Positions 34,736-44,775 are shown, counted from the first letter of the stretch. The stretch: DNA of 64,000 bases from Alphaproteobacteria bacterium (GCA_025924715.1 JAICHV010000009.1:1-64000); one strand, 5' to 3'. The notes: a model not told the origin generated them from the letters alone. A program made the numbers and translations.

Positions 34736-37700
34736 ATGCGTATTCGCCGTCACTTCACGGTCGAAGGTCATTCGCCCTACGAGGGCATCGCGTTCAAAAG
34801 CGCCGCCAGCGAAATCCGCAATCCGGACGGCTCGGTGGTCTTCGCCCAGAGCGATATCGAGGTTCCAGAAAGCTGGAGCCAGGTGGCGGCCGATGTGCTG
34901 GCCCAGAAATATTTCCGCAAGGCGGGCATCCCCAAAAACCTGAAAGCGGTGCCGGAAGAAGGTGTGCCCGAATTCCTCTGGCGCAAGACCGCCGCGCAGG
35001 AAGGCAAAACCGCCAGCCAGACCACCGGCGAGCATTCCGCCAAGCAAGTGTTCGACCGGCTGGCCGGGACCTGGACCTATTGGGGCTGGAAAGGCGGCTA
35101 TTTCGATTCCGAAGCCGACGCCCGCAATTTTTATGACGAGCTCTGCCACATGCTGGCGGCGCAGAAATGCGCCCCCAACTCGCCGCAATGGTTCAACACC
35201 GGCATCCATTGGGCCTATGGCGTCGATGGCCCCGGCCAGGGCCATTACTATGTCGATCACAAGACCGGGCGGCTGACCAAATCGCTCAGCGCCTATGAGC
35301 ATCCCCAGCCCCATGCCTGCTTCATCCAGAGCGTCAAGGACGACCTGGTCAATGAAGGCGGCATCATGGACCTTTGGACGCGCGAGGCGCGGCTGTTCAA
35401 ATATGGCTCGGGCACCGGCACCAATTTCTCCACCCTGCGCGGCGAGAACGAAAGATTGTCGGGCGGCGGTAAATCCTCCGGCCTGATGAGCTTCCTGAAG
35501 ATCGGCGACCGCGCCGCCGGCGCCATCAAGTCGGGCGGCACCACCAGGCGCGCCGCCAAGATGGTGATCGTCGATATCGATCATCCCGATATCGAGGATT
35601 TCATCGAATGGAAAGTGATCGAGGAGCAGAAAGTCGCCTCCCTGGTCGCCGGCTCCAAGCTCTCCGCCAGGCATCTCAAGGCGGTGATGAAAGCCTGCGT
35701 GAATTGCGAAGGCTCAGGGGGAGATTGCTTCGATCCCGCCAAGAACCCAGCCCTGCGCCGCGAGATCCGCGCCGCCCGCAAGGCGATGATCCCGGACAAT
35801 TACATCGAACGGGTGATCTCGTTTGCCCGCCAAGGCTACAAGGACATCGACTTCAAGACCTATGACACCGATTGGGATTCCGACGCCTATACCAGCGTGT
35901 CGGGACAGAATTCCAACAACTCGGTGCGGGTGACCGACGAATTCCTGCAGGCGGTGAACGACAACCGCGACTGGAATCTCACCTTCCGCGGCGGCAAGAT
36001 CGCCAAGACGGTGAAGGCGCGCGAGTTGTGGGACAAGGTGTCTTATGCCGCCTGGGCCTGCGCCGATCCGGGCATCCAATTCCACAGCACCATCAATGAC
36101 TGGCACACCTGCCCGGCCGGCGGCGATATCCGCGCCTCCAATCCCTGCAGCGAATATATGTTCCTGGATGACACCGCCTGCAATCTGGCGTCGCTGAATC
36201 TGATGGGCTTCCGCAAGGGCCCGGGCGGCGAGGCCGCCAATTCGGCAACGGCCGGCCTGAAGAGCTTCGACGTCGCCGGCTTCGAACATGCGGTGCGGCT
36301 CTGGACCATCGTGCTGGAGATTTCGGTGCTGATGGCGCAATTCCCCTCCAAGGAAATCGCCCAACTCTCTTACGACTATCGCACCCTGGGCCTGGGCTTC
36401 GCCAATATCGGCGGGTTGTTGATGAGCGCGGGCATTGCCTATGATAGCCGCGAAGGCCGGGCGATCGCCGGGGCCATTTCCGCGCTGATGACGGGGGTGG
36501 CCTATTCGACCAGCGCCGAACTGGCGGGCGAGCTGGGGCCCTTCCCCGAATATGCCGCCAACAAGGACGCCATGCTGCGGGTGATCCGCAACCATCGCCG
36601 CGCCGCGCGCGGCGAAGGCAGCGGTTATGAGAAAGTCTCGACTGCGCCGGTGCCGCTGGACATCGCCGCCATCAAGCAAAAAGACCTGGCCGAAGCCGCA
36701 GCGCGGGCTTGGGACGATGCCCTGGCCATGGGCAAGGAGTTCGGCTTCCGCAATGCCCAGGCCACCGTGATCGCGCCTACCGGCACGATCGGGCTGGTGA
36801 TGGACTGCGACACCACGGGGGTCGAGCCCGATTTCGCCCTGGTCAAGTTCAAGACCCTGGCGGGCGGCGGCTATTTCAAGATCATCAATCGCTGCGTGCC
36901 GGAGGCTCTGGCGGCGCTGGGCTATGGCGAGACCGAGATCGACGCCATCGTCGCCTATGCCGTTGGCCATGGCACGCTGGAAAGCTTCGACGGGCGGCTG
37001 AATTACGATGCGCTGCGCGGCAAGGGCTTTGGCGAGGGCGAGATCAGCGCCATCGACGCCGCCCTGGAATCGGCCTTCGATATCCGCTTCGTCTTCAACA
37101 AATGGACCTTGGGTGAGGAATTCTGCACCCAAATCCTGAAGCTGGATGCCGCGACCCTGAATGCGCCCGATTTCGACATGCTCAAATTGCTGGGCTTCAC
37201 CAAGGCCGATGTCGACGCCGCCAATCTGCATGTCTGCGGCGCCATGACCCTGGAAGGGGCGCCACGGCTGAAGGCCGAACATCTGCCGGTGTTCGACTGC
37301 GCCAATCCCTGCGGACGTATTGGCAAGCGCGCCTTGAGCGTGGAATCCCACATCCGGATGATGGCGGCGGTGCAGCCCTTCATTTCGGGCGCGATTTCCA
37401 AAACCATCAACATGCCGGGGACCGCCGCGGTCAAGGAATGCGGCGAGGCCTATATGCTGTCCTGGCGGCTTGGGTTGAAGGCCAATGCGCTGTATCGCGA
37501 CGGCTCCAAACTCAGCCAGCCGCTGGCGACCAATGTCTTTGCCTTTGACGACGCCGAGGAAGACGAAGTCGTCGAGGCACCGCGGCCCGCCGTGCCGGCC
37601 ACCACCACGGTCACCGAACGGATCGTGGAAAAGGTGATCGAGAAAGTGCGCGCCCATGAACGCGAGCGCCTGCCCCATCGCCGCAAGAGCTATACCCAGA

Positions 37701-38476
37701 AAGCCATTGTCGGCGGCCACAAGGTCTATCTGCACACCGGCGAATATGAAGACGGGCGGCTGGGCGAGATTTTCATCGACATGCACAAGGAAGGCGCCGC
37801 TTTCCGCAGCCTGATGAACAATTTCGCCATCGCCATCTCGGTGGGCCTGCAATATGGCGTGCCGCTGGAGGAATTCGTCGAGGCCTTCACTTTCACCCGT
37901 TTCGAGCCGGCGGGCTTGGTGATCGGCAACGATTCCATCAAGAACGCCACCAGCGTGCTCGACTACATCTTCCGCGAATTGGGCGTTTCCTATCTCGGCC
38001 GTTCCGATCTGGCCCATGTGGTGCCGTCGGGCGACGAAGACATCGGCAGCGGCGTCGGCGATACCGGCGGCGGAACCGAAGTGGCGCTGACCAAGGTCGC
38101 CTCCAGCGGCTATCTGCGGGGACATTTCAAGCAATTGTCGGTGCTGAAAGGCGGCGGGGCGGCGCCCAAACTGCTGCATGAAGAAGCCCATGAGCATTAT
38201 CACGAGGACGATTTCGACAACGAAGTCGATCTCAGCGAGATACGCGCCGGCGTCGAAGCGCAGATCGGAAATCCCATCAGCGCGCAAGTCGCCAGCATTG
38301 AAGTGGCGATGTCCTCCAAGCTGCTCGCCCAGGGCCGCCATGCCAAGCGGGTGGCGGAAGCGCGGATGAAGGGCTTTGAGGGCGACAGCTGCGGCGCCTG
38401 CGGCAACTTCACCCTGGTGCGCAACGGCACCTGCATGAAGTGCAACACCTGCGGCAGCACCAGCGGCTGCAGCTAA
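34736..38476 (+). CDS. nrdJ: Adenosylcobalamin-dependent ribonucleotide reductase (class II)
   Basis: Reduces ribonucleotides to deoxyribonucleotides with a B12-derived radical, independent of oxygen. The 1246 residues hold the RNR barrel with NSPQWFNTG, the active-site [21 protein letters not shown] segment and [28 protein letters not shown] domain follows ([24 protein letters not shown] to LDYIFRELG). The tail ends in two CxxC pairs ([15 protein letters not shown]), as in other long NrdJ proteins. The ATG at 34736 is the first that fits the family. A strong terminator follows directly. Confidence 0.97.
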   Translation: MRIRRHFTVEGHSPYEGIAFKSAASEIRNPDGSVVFAQSDIEVPESWSQVAADVLAQKYFRKAGIPKNLKAVPEEGVPEFLWRKTAAQEGKTASQTTGEHSAKQVFDRLAGTWTYWGWKGGYFDSEADARNFYDELCHMLAAQKCAPNSPQWFNTGIHWAYGVDGPGQGHYYVDHKTGRLTKSLSAYEHPQPHACFIQSVKDDLVNEGGIMDLWTREARLFKYGSGTGTNFSTLRGENERLSGGGKSSGLMSFLKIGDRAAGAIKSGGTTRRAAKMVIVDIDHPDIEDFIEWKVIEEQKVASLVAGSKLSARHLKAVMKACVNCEGSGGDCFDPAKNPALRREIRAARKAMIPDNYIERVISFARQGYKDIDFKTYDTDWDSDAYTSVSGQNSNNSVRVTDEFLQAVNDNRDWNLTFRGGKIAKTVKARELWDKVSYAAWACADPGIQFHSTINDWHTCPAGGDIRASNPCSEYMFLDDTACNLASLNLMGFRKGPGGEAANSATAGLKSFDVAGFEHAVRLWTIVLEISVLMAQFPSKEIAQLSYDYRTLGLGFANIGGLLMSAGIAYDSREGRAIAGAISALMTGVAYSTSAELAGELGPFPEYAANKDAMLRVIRNHRRAARGEGSGYEKVSTAPVPLDIAAIKQKDLAEAAARAWDDALAMGKEFGFRNAQATVIAPTGTIGLVMDCDTTGVEPDFALVKFKTLAGGGYFKIINRCVPEALAALGYGETEIDAIVAYAVGHGTLESFDGRLNYDALRGKGFGEGEISAIDAALESAFDIRFVFNKWTLGEEFCTQILKLDAATLNAPDFDMLKLLGFTKADVDAANLHVCGAMTLEGAPRLKAEHLPVFDCANPCGRIGKRALSVESHIRMMAAVQPFISGAISKTINMPGTAAVKECGEAYMLSWRLGLKANALYRDGSKLSQPLATNVFAFDDAEEDEVVEAPRPAVPATTTVTERIVEKVIEKVRAHERERLPHRRKSYTQKAIVGGHKVYLHTGEYEDGRLGEIFIDMHKEGAAFRSLMNNFAIAISVGLQYGVPLEEFVEAFTFTRFEPAGLVIGNDSIKNATSVLDYIFRELGVSYLGRSDLAHVVPSGDEDIGSGVGDTGGGTEVALTKVASSGYLRGHFKQLSVLKGGGAAPKLLHEEAHEHYHEDDFDNEVDLSEIRAGVEAQIGNPISAQVASIEVAMSSKLLAQGRHAKRVAEARMKGFEGDSCGACGNFTLVRNGTCMKCNTCGSTSGCS

Positions 38477-38492
38477 CAAAACCTCGGTTTGT

Positions 38493-38530
38493 CTTTGCGG
38501 CACGAGAAATCGTGCCGCAAAGATTTTATA
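38493..38530 (+). terminator. Intrinsic terminator of nrdJ
   Basis: A 13-bp perfect stem (38493-38505 with 38510-38522) closed by a GAAA tetraloop and followed by ATTTTATA. This is the strongest terminator in the window, 17 bases after the nrdJ stop codon. Genes beyond it need their own promoter. Confidence 0.85.
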
Positions 38531-38550
38531 GGAACAAAAGGAGATCGAAA

Positions 38551-38559
38551 ATGCACTGA
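38551..38559 (+). other. Two-codon mini-ORF with its own ribosome site
   Basis: ATG CAC TGA at 38551-38559 follows AAAAGGAG (38536-38543) at a normal spacing. Past the TGA the same frame stays open for 22 more codons, up to a TAA at 38624-38626, just before the HNH gene's ribosome site. It could be a leader peptide, the stub of a broken gene, or chance. Confidence 0.35.
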
Positions 38560-38578
38560 CCCAAAAGTCAAAAAGAAA

Positions 38579-38606
38579 AACTCCGAGCGTTCGAGCGCCC
38601 GGAGTT
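38579..38606 (-). terminator. Minus-strand terminator-like hairpin upstream of the HNH gene
   Basis: The 28 bases form a stem of about 10-11 bp with one mismatch and a six-base loop. Read on the minus strand, the stem is followed by TTTTTCTTTTTGAC, a good T-run for leftward transcription. Read on the plus strand, it has no T-run and would be a structured leader for the HNH gene. Confidence 0.5.
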
Positions 38607-38640
38607 CATTGGAAAAATGGAATCATAAAGGAACATGTTC

Positions 38641-38901
38641 ATGAACGCATATTCTGAACTTCAGCACCAGCGCAAAATCGCCGCTTGGAACAGAGCGACT
38701 GTCATCCCCAATTTCGATCAAAATGTCTGGCGATGGGACCGCTTTGGGCTTCCCATCAGGTGGTCTGATCACGGAAAGCGTGACTCAGACCATGGTTGGG
38801 AAATCGACCACGTAATCCCAGTTTCAAAAGGGGGCGTAGACGAACATCACAACCTGCAGGCCCTTCATTGGCGCAACAACGTCGCAAAGAGCGATCAGTG
38901 A
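38641..38901 (+). CDS. Small stand-alone HNH endonuclease
   Basis: 86 residues from the ATG at 38641 (AAAGGAA 7 bases upstream; a second ATG at 38635 is too close). The C-terminal half is a complete HNH motif: GWEIDHVIPVSKGG (catalytic DH), then DEHHNLQALHW and NNVAKSD. The N-terminal part (RFGLPIRWSDHGKRDSDHG) is the short lead-in seen in single-domain HNH proteins. The reading frame has visibly lower GC and a codon choice unlike its neighbours. A 13-bp hairpin lies inside it at 38761-38792. It follows the nrdJ terminator with no partner gene. A selfish free-standing endonuclease or a phage relic are the main options. Confidence 0.82.
   Translation: MNAYSELQHQRKIAAWNRATVIPNFDQNVWRWDRFGLPIRWSDHGKRDSDHGWEIDHVIPVSKGGVDEHHNLQALHWRNNVAKSDQ
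38761..38792. repeat. Inverted repeat inside the HNH gene
   Basis: TGGTCTGA (38761-38768) and TCACG (38769-38773) pair with CGTGA (38779-38783) and TCAGACCA (38785-38792). The loop is GAAAG and there is one bulged C at 38784. This is an unusually stable hairpin for coding sequence; it corresponds to the amino-acid repeat SDHG...SDHG. Confidence 0.6.
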
Positions 38902-38936
38902 CGATGTAGGTCTCAGGACCCTAAGGCGGACGGTAG

Positions 38937-38957
38937 GCTCGGATACACGGTCCGAGC
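38937..38957 (+). terminator. Weak hairpin after the HNH gene
   Basis: GCTCGGA (38937-38943) pairs with TCCGAGC (38951-38957) around a seven-base loop and is followed by TTACTTCCTCC. It lies between the convergent HNH gene and a small helical protein gene and could end either transcript. Confidence 0.4.
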
Positions 38958-38973
38958 TTACTTCCTCCGGCCA

Positions 38974-39171
38974 CTACCCGACCCAGCGGCGCAGCTGCGG
39001 TATGGTAAAGCTGCGGTAATAATCCAGCTTGGCCGCCTCAAATTCCAGGTCGCGGGCGGCTTGTTCCAGCTTGGCCTGATAGAGCAGCAGATGGGTTTGC
39101 GCCGCATGACCCCGCATGCGCAGGGCCAGGGCGCGCATCCGGGAGGCTCTTTCGGGGGACGAAGTAGCCAT
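38974..39171 (-). CDS. Small helical hypothetical protein
   Basis: 65 residues, almost entirely helical and charged (RMRALALRMRGHAAQTHLLLYQAKLEQAARDLEFEAAK), ending FTIPQLRRWVG. Base composition is like the core genes. There is no signal, membrane segment or recognisable motif, and no strong ribosome site before the ATG at 39171, so the call rests on the regular amphipathic pattern. It is convergent with the HNH gene. Confidence 0.45.
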   Translation of the reverse strand: MATSSPERASRMRALALRMRGHAAQTHLLLYQAKLEQAARDLEFEAAKLDYYRSFTIPQLRRWVG

Positions 39172-39269
39172 AGCCAGACAATGCGGCCGCCCGGCGTACG
39201 GTTCCGGCCGTTCAATTTTTCGCTTCCGCTTTGGCGGGATATTAACCGGCGCGGTGCCAGATTGGCGCC

Positions 39270-39767
39270 ATGAGACGGCGGGGACGATCCATCAAGAAAC
39301 TTCTGAACCTGGCCCTGGGCATTGGGGCCGGTCTTAGCGCGGTGCTTTTGACCGGCGCGGTTGCCATGCCGACCCCCAGTTACGACCCCGCCGCCCTGGC
39401 CAGGATCCATGCCGGCCCGGCCGATTGCGCCGGCTGCAATCTGAAAGGCGCCGACCTCACCAACACCTGCGTCACCGCGCATGATCTGCACGGCGCCAAT
39501 TTTGACGGCGCCAACGCCACCTTGATGTGCATGGCGAGCGCGAATGTCAGCGGCAGCTCGTTCCGCGGCACCGAATTGTCGGGCGCCAATCTGGCGGGGG
39601 CCAAACTGGCCGGCGCCGATCTGACCGGCGCCCATACTTCGATCACCTCTTTTGCCGGCACCGACCTGACCCATGTGAAGGGTCTGACCCAAAGCCAGCT
39701 CGACATCGCCTGCAGCGACGCCAATACCAAGCTTCCCGCGGGTCTGAAAATTCACACCTGCGAGTAA
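39270..39767 (+). CDS. Exported pentapeptide-repeat protein
   Basis: 165 residues with a basic N-terminus and a signal/anchor helix (about 9-32), then a run of A(D/N)LxG pentapeptides (LKGADLTNT, LHGANFDGANAT, LSGANLAGAKLAGADLTGA) that would fold as a right-handed quadrilateral beta-helix. Cysteine pairs (DCAGC, CSDAN...HTCE) could form disulfides at both ends. The function of exported pentapeptide proteins is unknown. A clean intrinsic terminator follows. Confidence 0.85.
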   Translation: MRRRGRSIKKLLNLALGIGAGLSAVLLTGAVAMPTPSYDPAALARIHAGPADCAGCNLKGADLTNTCVTAHDLHGANFDGANATLMCMASANVSGSSFRGTELSGANLAGAKLAGADLTGAHTSITSFAGTDLTHVKGLTQSQLDIACSDANTKLPAGLKIHTCE

Positions 39768-39799
39768 AAGCCTCTCCCTCCCCTGAGAGAGCAACTGCG

Positions 39800-39828
39800 A
39801 CCCCGCTGCCCAACGAGCGGGGTTTTTT
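39800..39828 (+). terminator. Intrinsic terminator of the pentapeptide gene
   Basis: ACCCCGCT (39800-39807) pairs with AGCGGGGT (39816-39823) around an eight-base loop, followed by a run of T residues to 39828. Confidence 0.85.
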
Positions 39829-39853
39829 CTTTGCAGGGCATCGTTGGCGCAAT

Positions 39854-39937
39854 CCCTCTCACCCGGTCAAAAGACGTTTCCGGCAGGATGCCCGTATCCC
39901 CTGTCCCCCGTCGGGGGAGAGGGCTAGGGTGAGGAGG
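39854..39937. repeat. REP-like nested palindrome
   Basis: The core TCCCCCGTCGGGGGA (39904-39918) is a near-perfect palindrome followed by GAGGGCTAGGGTGAGG. CTCACCC (39857-39863) can pair with GGGTGAG (39928-39934) around it. This composition (CCCTCACCCTAGCCCTCTCC read on the other strand) is that of dispersed intergenic palindromes common in proteobacterial genomes. It sits between the convergent pentapeptide and gcvPB genes. Confidence 0.55.
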
Positions 39938-39959
39938 CTTCAGCCAATTCGCCTGTCGA

Positions 39960-41534
39960 TTATTCCGCGGCCTGCTGCAAGGGATCCGGCTTCCAGCGCA
40001 GCACCGGCTTGCGGGCGGCGGCGGTTTCGTCCAGGCGGCGGCGGGGGGCGAGGCGTGGGGCGCCTTCGAAGCGGGCAATCTTTCCGGCTTTGGCCTCCAG
40101 CGCCATGGTCCGCAGCACATGGATGAAGCGGTCGAGGGATTCCTTGGATTCCGATTCCGTCGGCTCGATCAGCATGGCGCCATGCACCACCAGGGGGAAA
40201 TACATGGTCATGGGGTGATAGCCCTCATCGATCATCGCCTTGGCGAAATCCAGGGTGGTGACCCCGGTGCCGTCCAGGAAACTGTCGTCGAACAGCGCCT
40301 CATGCATGCAAGGGCCTTCGCCGAAGGGAGCACTCATCACATCTTTCAGGCTGGCCAAAATGTAATTGGCCGAGAGCACGGCGTCCTCGCTGGCCTGGCG
40401 CACGCCGTCGCGGCCGTGGCTGAGCATATAGCTCAATGCCCGCACGAACATGCCCATCTGGCCGTGAAAGGCGCTCATTCGGCCGAAGGGCCTGGCGCCT
40501 TCCGGCAAGTCGTCGCGGTCCTCCACCAATTTGAATCCGTCTCGGTCCGCCACCAACAGGGGCAGCGGCGCGAAGGGCGCCAGCGCCGCCGACAACACCA
40601 CCGGCCCTGCCCCCGGGCCGCCGCCGCCATGCGGCGTGGAGAAGGTCTTGTGCAAATTGATATGCATGGCATCGATGCCCAGATCGCCCGGCCGCACCCG
40701 CCCCGCGATGGCGTTGAAATTGGCGCCGTCGCAATAGAAGAACGCGCCGGCGGCATGCACCGCTTTGGCGATCTCGATCACTTCGCCTTCGAACAACCCG
40801 CAAGTGTTGGGATTGGTCAGCATGATCGCCGCCACGTCCGGACCGAGCTTGGCCTTCAAGGCCTCGGCATCGACATGACCATTGGGCTTGGCCGGCACTT
40901 CGTCGACCGTGAAGCCGGCAAAGGCCGCGGTGGCGGGATTGGTGCCATGGGCGGATTCCGGCACCAGCACGCGGGGGCGGTGTTCGCCGCGGGCGGCGAT
41001 GGCGGCGCGGATCGCCAAAAGCCCGCAGAGTTCACCATGCGCGCCCGCCTTGGGCGACATCGCCACCGCCGGCATGCCGGTCAATACGGTAAGCCAGTTC
41101 ATCAATTGGGCGATCAATTGCAACGCACCCTGGGTGGCGCTGCGCGGCGCCAGCGGATGCAGATCGCCGAAGCCGGGCAGCCGCGCCATTTTTTCGTTCA
41201 GGCGCGGATTGTGTTTCATGGTGCAGGAGCCCAGCGGATAAAGCCCGGCATCGATGGCGTAATTCATCCGCGACAACCGCACATAATGGCGGATCACTTC
41301 CGGCTCGCTGAGCCCGGGCAAGCCGATCGGCGATTTGCGCGCCATGCCGCCCAGACGGGCGTCGGTGATTTGGGCCTCAGGCAAATCCACGCCGGTGACG
41401 CCGGCACGGCCGAGTTCGAAGATCAAGCGTTCTTCATGGTCCAACCCGCGATCCCCCGAAATGGTCGGCAGGTCGTCCGGCGCGGTGGCGTCCGGCGTGA
41501 CCACACGGCGGCGGTTGGTTTCCAGCTCCATCAC
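39960..41534 (-). CDS. gcvPB: Glycine dehydrogenase (decarboxylating), subunit 2
   Basis: Beta half of the split P-protein of the glycine cleavage system; with GcvPA it decarboxylates glycine using PLP and loads the aminomethyl group on GcvH. The 524 residues contain the PLP lysine in [16 protein letters not shown] and the upstream DGANFNAI and NPNTCGLFE segments. Last gene of the operon; its ATG overlaps the gcvPA stop by 4 bases. An extended basic C-terminal tail (about 490-524) is longer than in many homologues. Confidence 0.96.
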   Translation of the reverse strand: MMELETNRRRVVTPDATAPDDLPTISGDRGLDHEERLIFELGRAGVTGVDLPEAQITDARLGGMARKSPIGLPGLSEPEVIRHYVRLSRMNYAIDAGLYPLGSCTMKHNPRLNEKMARLPGFGDLHPLAPRSATQGALQLIAQLMNWLTVLTGMPAVAMSPKAGAHGELCGLLAIRAAIAARGEHRPRVLVPESAHGTNPATAAFAGFTVDEVPAKPNGHVDAEALKAKLGPDVAAIMLTNPNTCGLFEGEVIEIAKAVHAAGAFFYCDGANFNAIAGRVRPGDLGIDAMHINLHKTFSTPHGGGGPGAGPVVLSAALAPFAPLPLLVADRDGFKLVEDRDDLPEGARPFGRMSAFHGQMGMFVRALSYMLSHGRDGVRQASEDAVLSANYILASLKDVMSAPFGEGPCMHEALFDDSFLDGTGVTTLDFAKAMIDEGYHPMTMYFPLVVHGAMLIEPTESESKESLDRFIHVLRTMALEAKAGKIARFEGAPRLAPRRRLDETAAARKPVLRWKPDPLQQAAE

Positions 41535-42874
41535 AGCACCTCCTTCAGCGCCGCTTCCAGCACCGCGAAATCGTCCTCGGTATTGGTCTCAGTGGCGGCG
41601 ACGATCAAAAGATTCTTCGCCGCCGCATCATGCGGCAGCAGCCGCGAGGCGGGCACGCCGGCGATGACGCCGCGCTCCGCCAGCAGATCGACAAGCGGGG
41701 CCGCCGGCTTGGGCAAGTGCAGGGTGAATTCATTGAAGAAAGCCGGCGTCACCAACTCGACGCCAGGCAGCGCGCCCAAACGCGCGGCCAGCGCCGCCGC
41801 CTTGGCGTGATTCAGCCGCGCCAGCCGGCCGAAACCTTCCTCGCCCAGCAGCGACAAATGGATAGTGAAGGCCAACGTGCAGAGGCCGGAATTGGTGCAG
41901 ATATTGCTGGTCGCCTTTTCCCGGCGGATATGCTGTTCGCGGGTGGAGAGCGTCAGCACATAACCGCGCCGGCCCTCGGTATCCACGGTCTCGCCGGTCA
42001 GCCGGCCGGGCATCTGGCGCAGGAATTTCTCCCGGGTGGCGAAAAGCCCGACATAGGGGCCGCCGAAATTCAGGCCATTGCCGATCGACTGGCCCTCGGC
42101 GGCGACAATGTCAGCGCCTTGCGCGCCGGGCGGTTCCAGCAGGCCCAGCGACACCGCTTCGGTCACCACCGCGATCAACAGCGCGCCCTTGGCATGGGCG
42201 GCATCGGCGATGGGCCGCAGATTGCGGATAAGCCCGAAGACGTCGGGGCTTTGCACCACCACACAGGCGGTCTCCTCGTCGATCAGCGCGATCAGGTCTT
42301 CCGCCTGGCCCGGCGTCACCGGCGCGCGGGTCATGGTGCCCACCAGCCCGGCCACGGTTTCCACCGTCTCGGCGTAATGGGGATGCAGCCCGCCCGACAG
42401 GATCGCCTTGCCGCGTTTGGTGATGCGCTGGGCCATCATCACCGCTTCGGCGGTGGCGGTGCTGCCATCATAGAGCGAGGCATTGGCCACCTCCATCCCC
42501 GTCAGAAGCGCCACCTGCGTCTGGAATTCGAACAGATATTGCAGCGTGCCCTGGGCGATTTCCGGCTGATAGGGTGTGTAGGAGGTGAGGAATTCCGAGC
42601 GCTGGATCAGATGATCGACGGCGCTGGGCACATGGTGCTTGTAAGCGCCGGCGCCGCAGAAAAACGGCGCCTCGCCCGCCGCGATATTCTTGGCGGCCAG
42701 GCGCGACAGGGCGCGGTCCACTTCCAGCTCGCCCTTGGTGTCGGGCAGGTCGAAGGCGTCCAGCGACACGACGGCGGCGCGCGGCACATCGCGGTACAGC
42801 GCATCCATGCCGGCGACACCGATCTTGGCCAGCATGGCGGCGCGGTCGCTGGGCGTCAGGGGAAGATAACGCAT
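41531..42874 (-). CDS. gcvPA: Glycine dehydrogenase (decarboxylating), subunit 1
   Basis: Alpha half of the split P-protein. The 447 residues begin [19 protein letters not shown] and contain [56 protein letters not shown] and [21 protein letters not shown]. Starts 2 bases after gcvH and overlaps gcvPB. Confidence 0.97.
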   Translation of the reverse strand: MRYLPLTPSDRAAMLAKIGVAGMDALYRDVPRAAVVSLDAFDLPDTKGELEVDRALSRLAAKNIAAGEAPFFCGAGAYKHHVPSAVDHLIQRSEFLTSYTPYQPEIAQGTLQYLFEFQTQVALLTGMEVANASLYDGSTATAEAVMMAQRITKRGKAILSGGLHPHYAETVETVAGLVGTMTRAPVTPGQAEDLIALIDEETACVVVQSPDVFGLIRNLRPIADAAHAKGALLIAVVTEAVSLGLLEPPGAQGADIVAAEGQSIGNGLNFGGPYVGLFATREKFLRQMPGRLTGETVDTEGRRGYVLTLSTREQHIRREKATSNICTNSGLCTLAFTIHLSLLGEEGFGRLARLNHAKAAALAARLGALPGVELVTPAFFNEFTLHLPKPAAPLVDLLAERGVIAGVPASRLLPHDAAAKNLLIVAATETNTEDDFAVLEAALKEVL

Positions 42875-42876
42875 TG

Positions 42877-43251
42877 TCAGAGGCCCTTCACAAATTCCGC
42901 ATAAGCATCGGCGGTCATCAGCTTGGCGAATTCGGCGGCGCTCACGCCTTTGAGCTTGAAGAACCAGCCCTCGCCTTCCGGATCGTCATTGACCTTTGAC
43001 GGCGCGGCTTCCAACCCGCTATTGGCTTCGGTCACTTCGCCCCCCACCGGGGCATAGACTTCGCTGGCCGCCTTGACGCTTTCGACCACCGCGGCTTCGG
43101 CGCCCGCGCCGACATTGCGGCCCGTAGCGGGCAGCTCCACGAACACCACATCGCCCAGCGCCTCGGCGGCATATTTGGTGATCCCGACGGTGGCGGCATC
43201 GCCATCCAGCCGCACCCATTCATGTTGATCGGTAAACCGTGTCTCGCTCAT
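42877..43251 (-). CDS. gcvH: Glycine cleavage system H protein
   Basis: Lipoylated carrier that shuttles the aminomethyl group between P, T and L proteins. 124 residues with the lipoyl-lysine in [13 protein letters not shown] and the flanking GDVVFVELP and [21 protein letters not shown]. 17 bases after gcvT. Confidence 0.98.
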   Translation of the reverse strand: MSETRFTDQHEWVRLDGDAATVGITKYAAEALGDVVFVELPATGRNVGAGAEAAVVESVKAASEVYAPVGGEVTEANSGLEAAPSKVNDDPEGEGWFFKLKGVSAAEFAKLMTADAYAEFVKGL

Positions 43252-43268
43252 TCATCGCTCCTGTTGTC

Positions 43269-44387
43269 TTAAACCGCCCGCTTATAGCGATGCGGCACAA
43301 ACGGCATCGGCACCACCTGCGCGGGCAAGGCTTTGCCCCGCACCAGCAATTCCACTTGGGTGCCGTCATTGGAAAATTCGCTCAAGGCATAGCCCATGGC
43401 GCAGGGCCCGTTCAGGCTGGGGCCGAAGCCGCCCGAGGTGATTTTGCCGATCACCCGCCCGCCCGCGGTGATTTCGGTGCCTTCACGCGCCGGCGCCTTT
43501 CCTACGGGACGGATACCGACCCGTTTGCGCCCTGCGCCGTTGAACAGCCGGTCCATCACCACCTCGGCGCCCGCGAAACCGCGCTCCAGCTTGCGGCGCT
43601 TGCCGATCGACCACACCAGATTGGCTTCCACCGGATCGGTGCTCTCATCGATGTCATGGCCGTAAAGGCAAAGTCCCGCTTCCAGGCGCAGGGAATCGCG
43701 CGCGCCCAGCCCGATGGGCAGAACTTCCGGCTCACCCAACAAGGCGCGCGCCACCTTTTCGGCGTCCTTGCCGGGAAGAGAAATTTCAAAGCCGTCTTCG
43801 CCGGTATAGCCGGTGCGGCTGATGATGGCGGGCACGCCGGCGACGGTAGCGCGGGCGGCGCGCATGAAACTGAGCTTGCCGATGCCCGGGGAATGACGTT
43901 CCAGAACATCCGCTGCGGCGGGGCCTTGCAGCGCCAGCAAGGCGCGCTCCGGTGCCGGCGTCAGAACCGCCTGGTCCGCCAGCCGCGCGGCGATATAGGC
44001 GAAATCGCTGTCCTTCATCGACGCATTGACGACCAGATAGAGCGCGCGTTCGCCCGCCAGCCTGGTGGTCATGAAATCATCCTTGATGCCGCCCTGGTCG
44101 TTCAGCAGCAAGCCATAGCGCTGCGCGCCTTCGCGGATGCCGATGATGTCGGCGGGCGTCACGCTTTCCAGCGCCTTGGCGGGATCGTCGCCCGACAAAA
44201 AGGCCTGGCCCATATGGGAGACATCGAACAGCCCGGCGCGCTCGCGGGTATGCAGATGCTCCTTCAGCACCCCGGCGGGATATTGCACCGGCATTTCATA
44301 ACCGGCGAAGGGCACCATTTTGCCGCCCAGCTCCAGATGCAAAGCATGGAGCGGAGTCTTTTTCAGAATTTCGGTGGTGACGGTCAT
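43269..44387 (-). CDS. gcvT: Glycine cleavage system T protein (aminomethyltransferase)
   Basis: Transfers the aminomethyl carbon to tetrahydrofolate and releases ammonia. 372 residues with VPFAGYEMPVQYPAGV, GLFDVSHMGQ, RTGYTGEDGFEI and GLGARDSLRLEAGLCLYGHD. First gene of gcvT-H-PA-PB, downstream of the tandem glycine riboswitch. The ATG at 44387 is about 50 bases below the second aptamer; a CCGCC/GGCGG hairpin at 44416-44430 lies between them. Confidence 0.97.
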   Translation of the reverse strand: MTVTTEILKKTPLHALHLELGGKMVPFAGYEMPVQYPAGVLKEHLHTRERAGLFDVSHMGQAFLSGDDPAKALESVTPADIIGIREGAQRYGLLLNDQGGIKDDFMTTRLAGERALYLVVNASMKDSDFAYIAARLADQAVLTPAPERALLALQGPAAADVLERHSPGIGKLSFMRAARATVAGVPAIISRTGYTGEDGFEISLPGKDAEKVARALLGEPEVLPIGLGARDSLRLEAGLCLYGHDIDESTDPVEANLVWSIGKRRKLERGFAGAEVVMDRLFNGAGRKRVGIRPVGKAPAREGTEITAGGRVIGKITSGGFGPSLNGPCAMGYALSEFSNDGTQVELLVRGKALPAQVVPMPFVPHRYKRAV

Positions 44388-44439
44388 GATAGTCCCGATA
44401 CAGAAAGAAGTCCTTCCGCCAACGCGGCGGTGCGAACCC

Positions 44440-44662
44440 CTCTGTCATGGGACCTGAGAGTTTTCCCCCGCCGAGCCCAAAAGGCGAAGCCAGGTTACCC
44501 CTTCGGTAGGCGGGCCTTGCGACCGGCGCTTTTCCAGAGATTCATCTCCTTCGCGGTCCTTTTGCCTGAGAGTTTCCGGGTGGTTGCTCCTTCGGCCTTC
44601 GCCCCTGGGGGCTTCGGCCGACAGGTCGGCCTATGCTCCGTTGAGGACAAACGTCTCCCGCG
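44440..44662 (-). promoter_or_regulatory. Tandem glycine riboswitch of the gcv operon
   Basis: Two aptamers in sense orientation to gcvT. The first (about 44552-44662) has GCCGAAGGAGCAAC, then GAAACTCTCAGGCAAAAGGAC, with CGCGGG/CCGCG closing P1. The second (about 44440-44540) has CCGAAGGGGTAACC, then AAAACTCTCAGGTCCC, with TCTCTGG/CAGAG closing P1. These are the conserved core blocks of the gcvT-type riboswitch, joined by a short linker. Glycine binding would turn on the cleavage operon. The small hairpin at 44416-44430 is a candidate expression platform, but without a T-run it may act on translation. Confidence 0.95.
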
Positions 44663-44719
44663 AGGGATCGTGTGATGGCCATCGCCGCGCGCCTCACGGC
44701 GGACACGATGTTGCGGCGC

Positions 44720-44747
44720 ATTCTAAAGGGGGACCCCCGGGAGTCAA
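44720..44747 (-). promoter_or_regulatory. Promoter of the gcv operon
   Basis: On the minus strand TTGACT (44742-44747) and TAGAAT (44720-44725) are 16 bases apart. Transcription would start near 44713, about 50 bases ahead of the first glycine aptamer. Confidence 0.7.
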
Positions 44748-44775
44748 TTCGAGGCCGCTGGGCCCCTAGAGTTAT

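Noticed and set aside
35714..38503. 929-codon open frame on the minus strand opposite nrdJ
   Set aside because: Pure antisense shadow of a conserved enzyme; the His/Gln/Gly-rich translation has no domain.
38551..38626. Selenocysteine or readthrough gene from the mini-ORF ATG CAC TGA
   Set aside because: Only 22 codons follow the TGA, with no SECIS-like stem placed right after it and no homologue recognised.
38641..38901. IscB with HEARO/omega RNA, suggested by an HNH gene in a structured region
   Set aside because: The protein is only 86 residues and has no RuvC or PLMP domain, so it is not IscB; the hairpins do not match a known omega RNA by eye.
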